The notes below the pieces were generated by a model. It did not search any database and was not told the origin of the DNA. It saw only the letters and a list, made by a program, of their open reading frames with translations. Below, piece after piece: positions 1 to 10,374 of a stretch of 64,000 nucleotides of DNA. Source of the stretch: JACRAR01 sp041674385 (GTDB lineage: Bacteria; Pseudomonadota; Gammaproteobacteria; Burkholderiales; Rhodocyclaceae); the NCBI GenBank assembly GCA_041674385.1, contig JBAYVU010000004.1:62001-126000 (forward strand), given 5' to 3'. The position numbers and the translations under genes were made by a program. The stretch's first letter is position 1; every line of letters starts with the position of its first letter.

Positions 1-1
1 C

Positions 2-667
2 TTCACCTTCGCCATCGCCGACGCCAATCCTTCGCGCAACGCCAGCACAAACATGTGCGGAGGCACGGGTGCCGCCTTGGGCTACTCCGATATTGCGGCG
101 GGAGTCACTCCAATTAATATGCCTAAGTTGGCGCTGGAGTTCGATAATAGCCGCAGCGCTGGTCGAGATCCCGCATTTCCAACTCCGCCGAATGCGAATC
201 ATGCGGCTTTTGATTATTGGGGCACGGTAGCGAGCGCCACCGACGATAATGTGCATGGCGCCGGCAGCGGGACGGGATTCGAACCCACCAATCCATTAGA
301 TACTACAGCCGTACCCTCGGGAATAGCCAATCAGACCATGAATACAGGCACCGACTATCATGTTAGGTTGGATATAGATCGCAATTACAACGCTGGCACC
401 ACAAGTGGCACCTATACGCTGACTGCCTATGTGTATAGCAGCTTTGGCGCCTGCGATCTGGTATCGTTTCAGGACTTGAGCGCCAACCTGAGCAGCATAA
501 ATGCTTCCTGCACCCGCAAGATAGCCGCTACCATCACCGTTAGCGATCCTGCCGACGGCTTCGGAGAGGCGATGAAAAACATTTATTTCGGTTTCACCAA
601 TGCGCAGAGCGCAACGAGGGATCAATCGATTGCGATACACAATTTCCAGATCAAGAATCACCTATGA
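2..667 (+). CDS. Lectin-like (ConA-fold) secreted/pilus-associated protein, 5'-partial
   Basis: The reading frame is open to the left edge, so the N-terminus is missing. The visible part begins with FAIADANPSRN, then a Cys-Gly-Gly and GAALGY segment typical of legume-lectin/concanavalin-A-like beta-sandwich modules, and ends with an amphipathic beta strand (IAIHNFQIKNHL). Cysteines near the start and in the second half could form disulfides in an exported protein. Its stop overlaps the start of the following prepilin (ATGA), so the two are probably co-translated. This suggests a minor pilin or surface adhesin assembled with a type IV pilus or type II secretion pseudopilus. The fold call rests on motif resemblance only. 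Confidence 0.6.
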   Translation, partial: FTFAIADANPSRNASTNMCGGTGAALGYSDIAAGVTPINMPKLALEFDNSRSAGRDPAFPTPPNANHAAFDYWGTVASATDDNVHGAGSGTGFEPTNPLDTTAVPSGIANQTMNTGTDYHVRLDIDRNYNAGTTSGTYTLTAYVYSSFGACDLVSFQDLSANLSSINASCTRKIAATITVSDPADGFGEAMKNIYFGFTNAQSATRDQSIAIHNFQIKNHL

Positions 668-1491
668 AACCGACTGGCTTCTTTCGACACCAGAACGGTT
701 TCACCCTCATGGAGCTGTCGGTGGTGCTGGTCATCGTGGCGCTGTTGCTCGGCGGCTTGCTGGTGCCCCTGAGCGCACAGCGCGATACCGATTCCATCCG
801 GGCAACGGAAAAATCCCTGGCCGACATTCGCGATGCGCTGCTGGGTTTCGCGCTCGCCAACGGACGCCTGCCCTGCCCGGCGTCTTCCAGCAGCCTGGGC
901 CGGGAAAGTTTCTGCACTTCCGCCAGCGGTGCTTGTGTCGCAACCACCCCGGACATCACGCCTGCCGTACTTGCGCATGGCGTATGTTCAAATCCCTATG
1001 ACGGTTTCATTCCCGGCGTGACTCTCGGCCTATCCACAATTGACGACCAAGGTTACGCGCTCGACGGCTGGCTGGCCGGCACCAGCAGCCGAATCCGCTA
1101 TGCAGTGACGACTGCCAACAGTTCGGCCTTTACCCAGACGGCGGCCCCATCGGGGATGCGAGGCATCACCATTGCGACCCTTGCTCCCGACCTGAAAGTC
1201 TGCAATGCCGGTGCCAATGTGACGAATTCGGGAAATCCTGCGGCGGCAACTTGTGCGGCCAATACCTTCCTGGCATCGGACGCCGTGGCAGTGATCTATT
1301 CCCTGGGGAAAAATGGCGCCACTGGCGGCACCAGTACCGACGAATCGCAGAATCCCAACCCCAACACGGGGGTCGCCGCCGATCCGGTCTTCGTCAAGAC
1401 GACGCCGAGTGCCGACTTTGACGATCTGATTATCTGGTTGTCGAAAAACACGCTCTACAATCGCATGATTGCTGCGGGACAATTACCCTGA
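664..1491 (+). CDS. Type IV prepilin-like protein
   Basis: The 275-residue protein has a class III signal: a short basic leader ending in Gly12, then FTLMELSVVLVIVALLLGG, giving the conserved Glu at +5 of the mature protein. Family knowledge predicts cleavage after Gly12 and N-methylation of Phe by PilD, with the hydrophobic helix packing in the fibre core. Downstream is a helical stretch ending in GRLPCP and a Cys-containing globular domain rich in Gly, Ser and Thr, as in larger minor pilins or pseudopilins. It overlaps the preceding lectin-like gene by four bases. Whether it serves a type IV pilus, an MSHA-type pilus or a secretion pseudopilus cannot be decided here. Confidence 0.8.
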   Translation: MKPTGFFRHQNGFTLMELSVVLVIVALLLGGLLVPLSAQRDTDSIRATEKSLADIRDALLGFALANGRLPCPASSSSLGRESFCTSASGACVATTPDITPAVLAHGVCSNPYDGFIPGVTLGLSTIDDQGYALDGWLAGTSSRIRYAVTTANSSAFTQTAAPSGMRGITIATLAPDLKVCNAGANVTNSGNPAAATCAANTFLASDAVAVIYSLGKNGATGGTSTDESQNPNPNTGVAADPVFVKTTPSADFDDLIIWLSKNTLYNRMIAAGQLP

Positions 1492-1638
1492 TAACGCGCC
1501 GCAATCATCCAGTTCCAGACGTTTTTCGAACCCGGTTTAGGATTGGCACAGTGCCATGAGCAGGGTTCATGGCTGGCTTGAACTCTTCGCGCAAAGAGGC
1601 TATTCTTTTCTGAGTAGATGGCAGTTTTGGTACATTAG

Positions 1639-2046
1639 ATGGCTATCGACTCATCCACCTCAGGCATGCAAGTCGTCACTCAGCTTGGCTGGCAACAGTT
1701 CAAGTTGCAGCAGGCGAAGAGAAATGCTGACCAGGCCGAGCGGGCTGCGCAGATTCTGCAGCAACAAGCTTGGGATGCGAAGAACGAAGCGGACCGTGCG
1801 CAAGAGAATGCCAGATCGCTTGGCGTTCAGTCGGACCAGGCGCAATCCACCGCGGCGAGAGCGCGGCAGGGATTGGCGGCTATATCATCCGCAGCTACGA
1901 TGCAGATTCAGCTGATGTCTGTCGCCGATCAGGCGATACAACGGCAGCAGAATGTTCCACCCGGCGCTCAAGTGCAAAACAAGGCCTCCCCGGTGCTCAA
2001 TACCCAAGGCCAGGCCACAGGGAAGATTATCAGTACGACCGATTGA
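1639..2046 (+). CDS. Hypothetical coiled-coil protein (135 aa)
   Basis: I do not recognise this family. The protein is soluble, with a long Ala/Gln/Glu-rich heptad-like central helix (about residues 18-75) and a short Ser/Thr-rich tail ending ISTTD. There is no signal peptide or membrane segment and no clear Shine-Dalgarno site before the ATG, so the start is uncertain. It lies alone between the pilin pair and the groESL promoter. Low-complexity coiled coils of this size are often cytoplasmic scaffold or phage-like proteins, but nothing in the sequence allows a function. Confidence 0.5.
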   Translation: MAIDSSTSGMQVVTQLGWQQFKLQQAKRNADQAERAAQILQQQAWDAKNEADRAQENARSLGVQSDQAQSTAARARQGLAAISSAATMQIQLMSVADQAIQRQQNVPPGAQVQNKASPVLNTQGQATGKIISTTD

Positions 2047-2099
2047 TCTACTGCCTCGGCCGATCTGGCCAAACTCCGCCAGATTTATCGACGCCGCAC

Positions 2100-2128
2100 T
2101 TGAAATATCCTCGATTCGCCCTTATTAT
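2100..2128 (+). promoter_or_regulatory. groESL promoter (overlapping sigma-70 and sigma-32-like elements)
   Basis: TTGAAA at 2100-2105 is followed after exactly 17 bases by TATTAT at 2123-2128, a good sigma-70 pair. The same -35 reads CTTGAAA (2099-2105) and is followed by a CCCTTATTA block at 2119-2127, which resembles the heat-shock sigma-32 pattern. The -10 abuts the CIRCE operator, so transcription would start inside the operator. Confidence 0.7.
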
Positions 2129-2154
2129 TAGCACTCGCCGGCGGTGAGTGCTAA
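2128..2154 (+). promoter_or_regulatory. CIRCE element (HrcA operator) upstream of groES
   Basis: Perfect match to the CIRCE consensus: left arm TTAGCACTC (2128-2136), nine-base spacer, right arm GAGTGCTAA (2146-2154). HrcA binds this dyad and represses groESL until heat stress titrates GroEL. It lies about 75 bases before the groES start, inside the 5' leader and touching the -10 hexamer. Confidence 0.97.
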
Positions 2155-2227
2155 TAGGCATGCTTCCGTCGATCAGTCAAGAGCGGCTCTGCCGCCACCC
2201 AACAAGTCATCAATAGGAGAAAACCGT

Positions 2228-2518
2228 ATGAAAATCCGTCCCTTGCATGACCGAGTCATCGTCAAGCGTCTCGAAGAAGAGCGTAAGACGGCTTCGGGCA
2301 TCGTCATTCCCGATACTGCCGCCGAGAAACCCGACCAAGGCGAGATTCTCGCCGTCGGCAACGGCAAGATACTGGAGGACGGCAAGGTCCGTCCCTTGGC
2401 CGTCAAAGTTGGCGACCGTGTCCTGTTCGGCAAATATTCCGGTCAAAGCGTCAAGGTCGATGGCAATGAATTGCTGGTGATGCGCGAGGAAGACATCATG
2501 GGCGTTGTTGAAGCCTGA
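2228..2518 (+). CDS. groES: Co-chaperonin GroES (Hsp10)
   Basis: The 96-residue product starts MKIRPLHDRVIVKR and ends LVMREEDIMGVVEA. It contains the mobile loop (KTASGIVIPD) that docks to GroEL and the conserved KVGDRVLFGKY core strand. The start at 2228 is chosen because it follows an AGGAGA ribosome-binding site at 2214-2220 and gives the family's usual length of about 96; the frame extends further upstream without support. It forms a heptameric lid on GroEL in the cytoplasm. It is the first gene of the groESL operon, with 31 bases to groEL, and is under CIRCE/HrcA control. Confidence 0.97.
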   Translation: MKIRPLHDRVIVKRLEEERKTASGIVIPDTAAEKPDQGEILAVGNGKILEDGKVRPLAVKVGDRVLFGKYSGQSVKVDGNELLVMREEDIMGVVEA

Positions 2519-2549
2519 TTTTTTCAGAACTATCAAGGAGATATAGAGA

Positions 2550-4208
2550 ATGCCTGCTAAAGAAGTCAAATTTGGTGATTCCGCCCGCCAGCGTATGGTC
2601 GCCGGAGTCAATGTCCTCGCCGATGCGGTCAAGATCACCCTCGGTCCGAAAGGCCGTAACGTCGTCCTGGACCGTTCCTATGGCGCCCCAACCGTGACCA
2701 AGGACGGCGTATCTGTCGCCAAGGAAATCGAGCTGAAGGACAAGTTCGAGAATATGGGCGCGCAAATGGTCAAGGAAGTGGCTTCCAAGACCTCCGACAT
2801 CGCCGGCGATGGCACCACCACCGCTACCGTGCTGGCCCAGTCGATCATCCGGGAAGGGATGAAGTTTGTTGCTGCCGGTATGAATCCGATGGACCTGAAG
2901 CGCGGTATCGACAAGGCTGTCACTGCCACCATCGATGAACTGAAAAAACTCTCCAAGCCCTGCTCGACCAACAAGGAAATCGCCCAGGTCGGCTCGATTT
3001 CCGCCAACGCCGATGCCGACATCGGCGAAATCATTGCCAAGGCGATGGATAAGGTCGGCAAGGAAGGCGTGATCACCGTCGAAGACGGCAAAAGCCTGCA
3101 AAACGAGCTGGAAGTTGTCGAAGGCATGCAGTTCGACCGCGGTTACCTGAGCCCGTATTTCATCAACAATCCCGAAAAGCAGGTGGCCATTCTCGACAAC
3201 CCCTATGTCCTGCTGTTCGACAAAAAGATCAGCAACATCCGCGATCTGCTGCCGGTGCTGGAGCAAGTTGCAAAGGCTGGCCGTCCGTTGCTGATTGTTG
3301 CAGAAGATGTCGAGGGCGAAGCCCTGGCCACCCTGGTGGTGAACAACATCCGCGGCATCCTCAAGACCTGTGCCGTCAAAGCGCCAGGCTTCGGCGACCG
3401 CCGTAAAGCCATGCTGGAAGACATCGCCATCCTCTCCGGCGGCACCGTAATCGCAGAGGAAGTCGGTCTCTCCCTGGAGAAAGCCACGCTAAACGAGCTT
3501 GGCCAAGCCAAGCGCATCGAAGTGGGCAAGGAAAACACCATCATCATCGACGGTGCAGGCGATGCTGCCGGCATTCAGGCGCGCGTCAAGCATATTCGTG
3601 CCCAGATCGAGGAATCCACCAGCGATTATGACAAGGAAAAGTTGCAGGAACGCGTCGCCAAGCTGGCGGGCGGTGTGGCCCTGATCAAGGTGGGTGCCGC
3701 CACCGAAGTGGAAATGAAGGAAAAGAAGGCGCGCGTCGAAGATGCCCTGCATGCCACCCGCGCTGCGGTGGAAGAAGGCATTGTCGCCGGCGGCGGCGTG
3801 GCTCTGCTGCGTGCCCGTCAAGCGATGTCCCAGCTCAAGGGCAGCAATCACGACCAGGATGCCGGCATCAAGATCGTGCTGCGCGCCCTGGAACAACCGA
3901 TGCGCGAGATCGTCGCCAATGCCGGTGACGAGCCTTCCGTGGTAGTCAACAAGGTGCTCGAAGGCAAGGGCAACTACGGTTACAACGCCGCCACCAGCGA
4001 GTACGGCGACATGGTGGCCATGGGCGTGCTGGACCCGACCAAGGTGACCCGCACGGCGTTGCAAAACGCCGCGTCCGTGGCCGGCCTGATGCTGACCACC
4101 GATTGCATGGTGGCTGAGCTGGTCGAAGACAAGCCTGCCGGTGGCGGCATGCCTGGCGGCATGGGCGGCATGGGTGGGATGGGCGGCATGGGCGGTATGG
4201 ACATGTAA
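2550..4208 (+). CDS. groL: Chaperonin GroEL (Hsp60)
   Basis: The 552-residue protein carries all chaperonin landmarks: the nucleotide-binding GDGTTTATVLAQ, the apical-domain region following LSPYFINN, the second ATP-site motif GGGVALLRA, and the C-terminal Gly-Gly-Met repeat tail ending in MDM. It forms two stacked heptameric rings that fold cytosolic proteins with GroES. A clear AAGGAGAT ribosome-binding site precedes the ATG, 31 bases after groES. A strong hairpin terminator follows. Length and sequence are normal for the family. Confidence 0.98.
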   Translation: MPAKEVKFGDSARQRMVAGVNVLADAVKITLGPKGRNVVLDRSYGAPTVTKDGVSVAKEIELKDKFENMGAQMVKEVASKTSDIAGDGTTTATVLAQSIIREGMKFVAAGMNPMDLKRGIDKAVTATIDELKKLSKPCSTNKEIAQVGSISANADADIGEIIAKAMDKVGKEGVITVEDGKSLQNELEVVEGMQFDRGYLSPYFINNPEKQVAILDNPYVLLFDKKISNIRDLLPVLEQVAKAGRPLLIVAEDVEGEALATLVVNNIRGILKTCAVKAPGFGDRRKAMLEDIAILSGGTVIAEEVGLSLEKATLNELGQAKRIEVGKENTIIIDGAGDAAGIQARVKHIRAQIEESTSDYDKEKLQERVAKLAGGVALIKVGAATEVEMKEKKARVEDALHATRAAVEEGIVAGGGVALLRARQAMSQLKGSNHDQDAGIKIVLRALEQPMREIVANAGDEPSVVVNKVLEGKGNYGYNAATSEYGDMVAMGVLDPTKVTRTALQNAASVAGLMLTTDCMVAELVEDKPAGGGMPGGMGGMGGMGGMGGMDM

Positions 4209-4253
4209 GCTGCCAGTTCATCGGCAAGAGCTTCGGCTCTCTCAACCCGGAAG

Positions 4254-4280
4254 AGCCCTGCTTCGGCAGGGCTTTTTCTT
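4254..4280. terminator. Rho-independent terminator after groEL
   Basis: Stem AGCCCTG (4254-4260) / CAGGGCT (4267-4273) closed by a CTTCGG (UUCG-type) loop and followed by TTTTTCTTT. It lies between the convergent groEL and recQ 3' ends and may act for both strands, though the T tract is on the groEL side. Confidence 0.9.
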
Positions 4281-4293
4281 TGGGTTTCCGGCG

Positions 4294-6110
<1,817 letters not shown>

Positions 6111-6114
<4 letters not shown>

Positions 6115-6839
6115 GCTGGCAGAGACAAATAGCGGCAGCCGTTCTCGTCGCAGCGCAGATAATTGCCGTTGTCATACCAGTCGCCGAGCACCCAACGTTC
6201 GCAGGTATGTCCGTCGAGATGATGTTCGTGATGCGCCGGACGATGGGTATGCCCATGGATCAGGCGCGGATAAGCGTGGCTGCGCAGCACTGCGGCGACG
6301 GTTTTACCATTGACGTCCAAGATTGCGGCGGATTTGGTCTGTTGTGCCTTTCCGCTGCGCTGGCGCAACTTCTCTATCTGCGCCTTGCGCTCGGCCAGCG
6401 GTTGGGCCAGGAAGTTCGTTCGCCAGGCGTCGGAGCGCACTTCGGCGCGGAACTCCTGGTAGGCGACATCGTCGCTGCAGAGCGTGTCGCCATGCAGCAG
6501 CAGCGTTGCGGTGCCCGCGATGTCGGCCAGATGCGGTTCGCTCAGCAGGCCGGCGCCGCTGGCGCGGACAAAGCCCTCCCCGGCCAGAAAATCGCGGTTG
6601 CCGGGGATAAAAAATACCTGCGTGCCTGCTTCGACCAGATTTTTCAGCGCGGCGCAGATGGCGGCATTGAAAGGATCGGCCAAATCGTCGTCACCGGCCC
6701 AGTATTCGAACAGGTCGCCGAGGATATACAACGCCGAGGCTTGCCGCGCCTGACGGGCAAGAAAATCCTGGAACAGGCGGCTGATCGCCGGCCGCGACGG
6801 ACACAAGTGCAAATCCGAAACGAACAGCGCGACCGACAT
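6111..6839 (-). CDS. lpxH: UDP-2,3-diacylglucosamine diphosphatase LpxH
   Basis: The 242-residue calcineurin-like phosphoesterase shows the metal-site motifs in order: DLHL (after the FVS strand), GDLFEYWAGDD, GNRD, HGDTLCSDD and a C-terminal HGHTHRP. It hydrolyses UDP-2,3-diacylglucosamine to lipid X in lipid A synthesis at the inner face of the cytoplasmic membrane. The ATG at 6839 is chosen because it begins MSVALFVSDLHL, matching E. coli LpxH length (240), while the longer open frame upstream overlaps ppiB. It lies eight bases after ppiB and overlaps recQ by four bases. Confidence 0.95.
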
Positions 6840-6847
6840 GCCGGTCG

Positions 6848-7339
6848 TCAGACGATTTCGGCGCGCTCGATGATGACGTCCTCGACCGGCACGTCCTGGT
6901 GGAAGTTCTTGCTGGCGGTCTTGACGGCGCGAATCTTGTCCACCACGTCGGTGCCCTCCACCACCTTGCCGAACACGCAATAGCCCCAGCCATTGCCGGT
7001 CGGCGCCTTGTAGTCGAGGAAAGCGTTGTCGGCGACGTTGATGAAGAACTGCGCGGTGGCCGAATGCGGGTCGGAAGTGCGCGCCATGGCGAGGGTGTAC
7101 ATCTGATTCTTGAGGCCGTTGTCGGCCTCGTTCCTGATCGGCGCCTTGCACGGCTTCTGCTGCATGCCCGGCTCGAAACCGCCGCCCTGGATCATGAAGC
7201 CGTCGATGACGCGATGGAAAATGGTGTTGTCATAGTGGCCGGCCTCGACATATTCGAGAAAGTTCTTGGCTGTTTCGGGGGACTTTTCGGCATCGAGTTC
7301 GATGCCGATGACGCCGTGGCTGGTGTGAAGTTTGATCAT
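6848..7339 (-). CDS. ppiB: Cytoplasmic peptidyl-prolyl cis-trans isomerase (cyclophilin B)
   Basis: The 163-residue cyclophilin has the active-site signatures FHRVIDGFMIQGGGF and AMARTSDPHSATAQFFIN and no signal peptide, so it is the cytoplasmic PpiB type. It catalyses cis-trans isomerisation of X-Pro bonds. The start at 7339 follows an AAGGAA ribosome-binding site; the longer open frame adds only an unconserved extension. It follows a paralogous exported cyclophilin immediately upstream and precedes lpxH, an arrangement common in betaproteobacteria. Confidence 0.95.
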   Translation of the reverse strand: MIKLHTSHGVIGIELDAEKSPETAKNFLEYVEAGHYDNTIFHRVIDGFMIQGGGFEPGMQQKPCKAPIRNEADNGLKNQMYTLAMARTSDPHSATAQFFINVADNAFLDYKAPTGNGWGYCVFGKVVEGTDVVDKIRAVKTASKNFHQDVPVEDVIIERAEIV

Positions 7340-7367
7340 GGGGAAATTCCTTAATGGAGGGGGACGA

Positions 7368-7928
7368 TTACTTTTCGGATAACAGTTTGACTGACTCAAT
7401 CACGACGGGGGTTGCTGGTACGTTCTGGTACATGCCGGCGTTGCCGGTCGGCACCTTGGCGATTTTCTGGACGACCTCGAGGCCCTGGGTGACTTTGCCG
7501 AACACCGCATAGCCCCAGCCATCGCGGCTGGGGTAATCGAGCGAAGCGTTATCCACCAGGTTGATGAAGAACTGCGCAGTGGCCGAATGCGGGTTGCCAG
7601 TGCGTGCCATGGCCAGCGTACCGACGTTGTTCTTGAGGCCGTTTTTGGCTTCGTTCTCGATCGGCGCGCGCGTCGCCTTCTGTTTCATGTCCGGCGTGAA
7701 GCCGCCGCCCTGGATCATGAAGCCATCGATCACACGGTGAAACACGGTGCCGTTGTAAAAGCCGTCCCTGACATATTGCAGGAAATTGGCGACGCTCTTG
7801 GGCGCTTTGTCGGCATACAGTTCGATAACCAGGGTACCCTGGTTGGTCTTCAGTTCGACCGTAGGGTTGGCGGCGAAAGCGGACAGATTAGACAGCAGGC
7901 CGATGGCCAGCAATAGCAGATATCTCAT
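7368..7928 (-). CDS. Exported peptidyl-prolyl cis-trans isomerase (cyclophilin A type)
   Basis: This is a 186-residue cyclophilin whose N-terminus is a Sec signal peptide (MRYLLLLAIGLLSNLSAFA followed by ANPT). The catalytic region FHRVIDGFMIQGGGF and the ARTGNPHSATAQFFIN segment are intact, and it is clearly a paralogue of the next gene. It should act as a periplasmic proline isomerase assisting folding of exported proteins. The ATG at 7928 was chosen because it gives the signal peptide directly; the much longer open frame upstream is non-coding in character. The two cyclophilins are separated by 28 bases and probably share a transcript. Confidence 0.93.
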   Translation of the reverse strand: MRYLLLLAIGLLSNLSAFAANPTVELKTNQGTLVIELYADKAPKSVANFLQYVRDGFYNGTVFHRVIDGFMIQGGGFTPDMKQKATRAPIENEAKNGLKNNVGTLAMARTGNPHSATAQFFINLVDNASLDYPSRDGWGYAVFGKVTQGLEVVQKIAKVPTGNAGMYQNVPATPVVIESVKLLSEK

Positions 7929-7981
7929 GGGTGACTCCGAAAGGGGAACAAGAAACTTGCTGCGGACAGAGGAACAGGACG

Positions 7982-9169
7982 TCAGCCCGTACCCTCGTAA
8001 ATGATCTTCCACTGTCCGTCTTCCTTTTGCCAGTACTGGCGCTTCTTCATGACGTTGGAAAGATTGTTGCTGCGGTAGTCCTGGTCGAAGGTGACCACGA
8101 CGATGTCTTCTTTGCCCGGGTTGCGCAACATGCTGATGTTGTTGGCGGCCAGCTTGATCCAGGTCTTGCCGCTGCCGACTTGGCGCTTGCGGGCGCTCCA
8201 CTGCTCATAGTTCTGGCCATCGCCGGAGAATTTCCTCGAATAATGGTCGAGATAGCGGTCGACATTGAGGCTTTCCCAATCGCTGCGCCATTGTTCGATC
8301 CGCTTGTTGAGCGCGGCGCGCTCCGCCTGCCAGTCGTCAAGCGACAACCACTCGATGCTGTTGCTGATGATGACCGGCGTCAGGCCAATCTTCAGGTTCT
8401 TCGAGATGGCATCGAGATCCTGGTTGGCCAGCACAACGCAGCCGTTGGAAGCCTTGGGCGGGCGCGAAAAGGTGTCGGAAGGCGTGCCATGCAGCCAGAT
8501 GCCGTGCCCATTGCGGCCGTTGCGCCTGTCCCATTCGTTGGGATAACTGATGGGGAAAGCACCGCTACCGTAGAAATCGCCAAGTTTTTGCCGCGGCAGG
8601 CTGGCAGTGACGTGGTACACGCCGATCGGCGTCTTCATGTCACCCTCGCGCACCTTGTCCGTGCCGAGTTTGCCATGGGAAACGTAATAGTCGGCGACGA
8701 AGTGCGGTGTGCCCTTCTCGTTCTGATACAGGTACAGCCGCGACTTTTGCGTATCCACGACGATCGCATAATCCTGGTCGGAGCGCATCTGCAAGAGGTA
8801 GCGCGGCACATAGTTGGCCGGCGGCTTGTCATGGTATGCCTTGAGGCGGGCAACCGCCTCCTCGCGCAGGTCGGCAAGCTTATCTTTCGGCGCATTGGCA
8901 ATATTGCCGAAGGCCTGAATCGGCCGGCTGCGGGCCAGCAGCAGGTCGCCTTTGATGAGGTTGGCGAGGTGGAAGTTCGGATAGGCCTTGACCAGCGCTT
9001 CGACATCCCGCAAGGCGCTGTCCAGACGATTCTGTTCGATTTGCTCGAAGACTCGCGCCAGTATCGGTTCCGGGCCGCTATCCGAGTAGCGTGCCGGGTT
9101 CGTGTCGGCAGCGGCCAGCGAACCGCAGATCAGGAAGCCGACAACTGCCGAAAGAATATGCTTGTTCAT
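7982..9169 (-). CDS. L,D-transpeptidase (YkuD/ErfK family), exported
   Basis: The 395-residue protein starts MNKHILSAVVGFLICGSLAAAD, a signal peptide. A helical TPR-like stretch (about 25-120) precedes the YkuD catalytic domain, with the nucleophile region HGTPSDTF...KASNGCVVL, where Cys is the expected acyl-enzyme residue. A C-terminal NTF2/SnoaL-like domain ends WKIIYEGTG. The family forms 3-3 peptidoglycan cross-links or attaches proteins to peptidoglycan. The start at 9169 is preferred over the longer frame because it exposes the signal. It lies ten bases downstream of a TPR protein with the same type of C-terminal domain, suggesting joint function in envelope building. Confidence 0.9.
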   Translation of the reverse strand: MNKHILSAVVGFLICGSLAAADTNPARYSDSGPEPILARVFEQIEQNRLDSALRDVEALVKAYPNFHLANLIKGDLLLARSRPIQAFGNIANAPKDKLADLREEAVARLKAYHDKPPANYVPRYLLQMRSDQDYAIVVDTQKSRLYLYQNEKGTPHFVADYYVSHGKLGTDKVREGDMKTPIGVYHVTASLPRQKLGDFYGSGAFPISYPNEWDRRNGRNGHGIWLHGTPSDTFSRPPKASNGCVVLANQDLDAISKNLKIGLTPVIISNSIEWLSLDDWQAERAALNKRIEQWRSDWESLNVDRYLDHYSRKFSGDGQNYEQWSARKRQVGSGKTWIKLAANNISMLRNPGKEDIVVVTFDQDYRSNNLSNVMKKRQYWQKEDGQWKIIYEGTG

Positions 9170-9179
9170 ACCGTGGGGG

Positions 9180-10235
9180 TCACTTGCCGACACGTTCCTG
9201 CTGAATCAGCCATCTACCATCCTGCCTGACCATGATCAGGACCTTGGTGCTGCTGGTCTTAAGCGAGGCGGAACGGTAATGCTGGCGGAACTTGACAGTG
9301 GCGCGATCGGCGCCTTCAGGCGCGACGTGCAGGCTTTCGATGCTGACCAGGATATTGCCCGGCTTGGTCAATCGCTTGCTGCGTTCGGCTTCCCAGGCTG
9401 CACGGGATTCGCCGCCCGGTGTCTGGAAATCCTTGGCGTAATAGCTCAGATAGCCCTTGACGTTCTTCTTCGACCAAGCCGAGGCCCAGGCTTCAAGCAC
9501 CTTGCCGATGTCGCTGCCGCTATTGCCGGAGGGCGACTTGGTCTCGGCGGCAACAGGCGCAGGCGGCGGGACAGCTGCGGCAACTGCAGGCTTGGCCGGC
9601 TCGGGCTTGGGTTCCGGCTTCGGCTCAGGTTTGGCTTCGACCGGCGGGGTCGGAGCTACCGCAACAACCGCAGGTTTGCCGGAATTGGTGGCATTGGTGG
9701 CAGGACGCGACGAGGCCGTCATCAGTTCGCGAATCATCGCCAGCTTGGTTTGCGCGCTGGTGTTCGATGAGTCGATCTGCAACGCCTTGTCGTAAGCCTG
9801 GCTGGCCATACGCGCATAGATGTCGCCGAGATTTTCATGTGCGGTGGCGTAGGACGGATGGGTGCGAATGGCCATTTCCAGCGCCTGTTTGGCCTTGTCG
9901 TACTGTTTCTGCTGGGCGTAAATCACAGCGAGGTTGTTGTAGGGCTCGGGCAGTTCCGGATAGTCCTCGGTGAGCCTGGTGAACACCGTGATGGCTTCGG
10001 CAGTGCGGTTCATTTCCGTGAGGATCAGTCCCTTGAGGAAGCGCCCCTGGGCATCCTTGGGTTTGCCGGCAAGATACTTTTCGGTTCTTTCAAGGGCCTG
10101 GGCATGCTGTCCCTGCTTCAGCAGCTTGCTGATGTCCTGAAGGGTGTCGGCGAACACCAGCGGGGCAATCGTCAGCAGCGCGACGGCAGTAATGGCGGCG
10201 AGTGTGATCCGAATCAGGGAGCGGCTGGCTGTCAT
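9180..10235 (-). CDS. Exported TPR protein with C-terminal NTF2-like domain
   Basis: The 351-residue protein has an N-terminal membrane anchor or signal (TLAAITAVALLTIAPLVFA), three to four tetratricopeptide repeats (about residues 35-160; motifs YNNLAVIYAQQKQYDKA and ATAHENLGDIYARM), a Pro-Lys-Glu-rich periplasmic linker (PEPKPEPKPEP), and a C-terminal SnoaL/NTF2-like domain (VLEAWASAWSKKNVKGYLSYY...WLIQQERVGK). The same C-terminal domain type occurs in the L,D-transpeptidase immediately downstream, so the pair is likely one envelope unit. The ATG at 10235 gives the signal; no strong ribosome-binding site decides it. Confidence 0.85.
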   Translation of the reverse strand: MTASRSLIRITLAAITAVALLTIAPLVFADTLQDISKLLKQGQHAQALERTEKYLAGKPKDAQGRFLKGLILTEMNRTAEAITVFTRLTEDYPELPEPYNNLAVIYAQQKQYDKAKQALEMAIRTHPSYATAHENLGDIYARMASQAYDKALQIDSSNTSAQTKLAMIRELMTASSRPATNATNSGKPAVVAVAPTPPVEAKPEPKPEPKPEPAKPAVAAAVPPPAPVAAETKSPSGNSGSDIGKVLEAWASAWSKKNVKGYLSYYAKDFQTPGGESRAAWEAERSKRLTKPGNILVSIESLHVAPEGADRATVKFRQHYRSASLKTSSTKVLIMVRQDGRWLIQQERVGK

Positions 10236-10243
10236 GTTATAAT
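10235..10243 (+). promoter_or_regulatory. Extended -10 promoter candidate for cysS
   Basis: TGTTATAAT at 10235-10243 is an exact extended -10 (TGn-TATAAT) on the plus strand, 131 bases before the cysS start; no recognisable -35 is present at the usual distance. It coincides with the start codon of the divergent TPR gene. Confidence 0.45.
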
Positions 10244-10374
10244 GTTGCCTGTTGGGAGCGGGGGTTGAGACCCGCCATTCTAACAAAGAAGCAGGCGCTA
10301 TTCACAATCTCCGCCATACCTGCCATGACCGGCGCATCCGGCTTGTCCAGCAAGCCATACAGCCCCTTCCGACC

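Noticed and set aside
1544..1556. TGGCACAGTGCCA, looking like a sigma-54 -24 element
   Set aside because: No GC dinucleotide at the required distance for the -12 element; it is simply a short palindrome.
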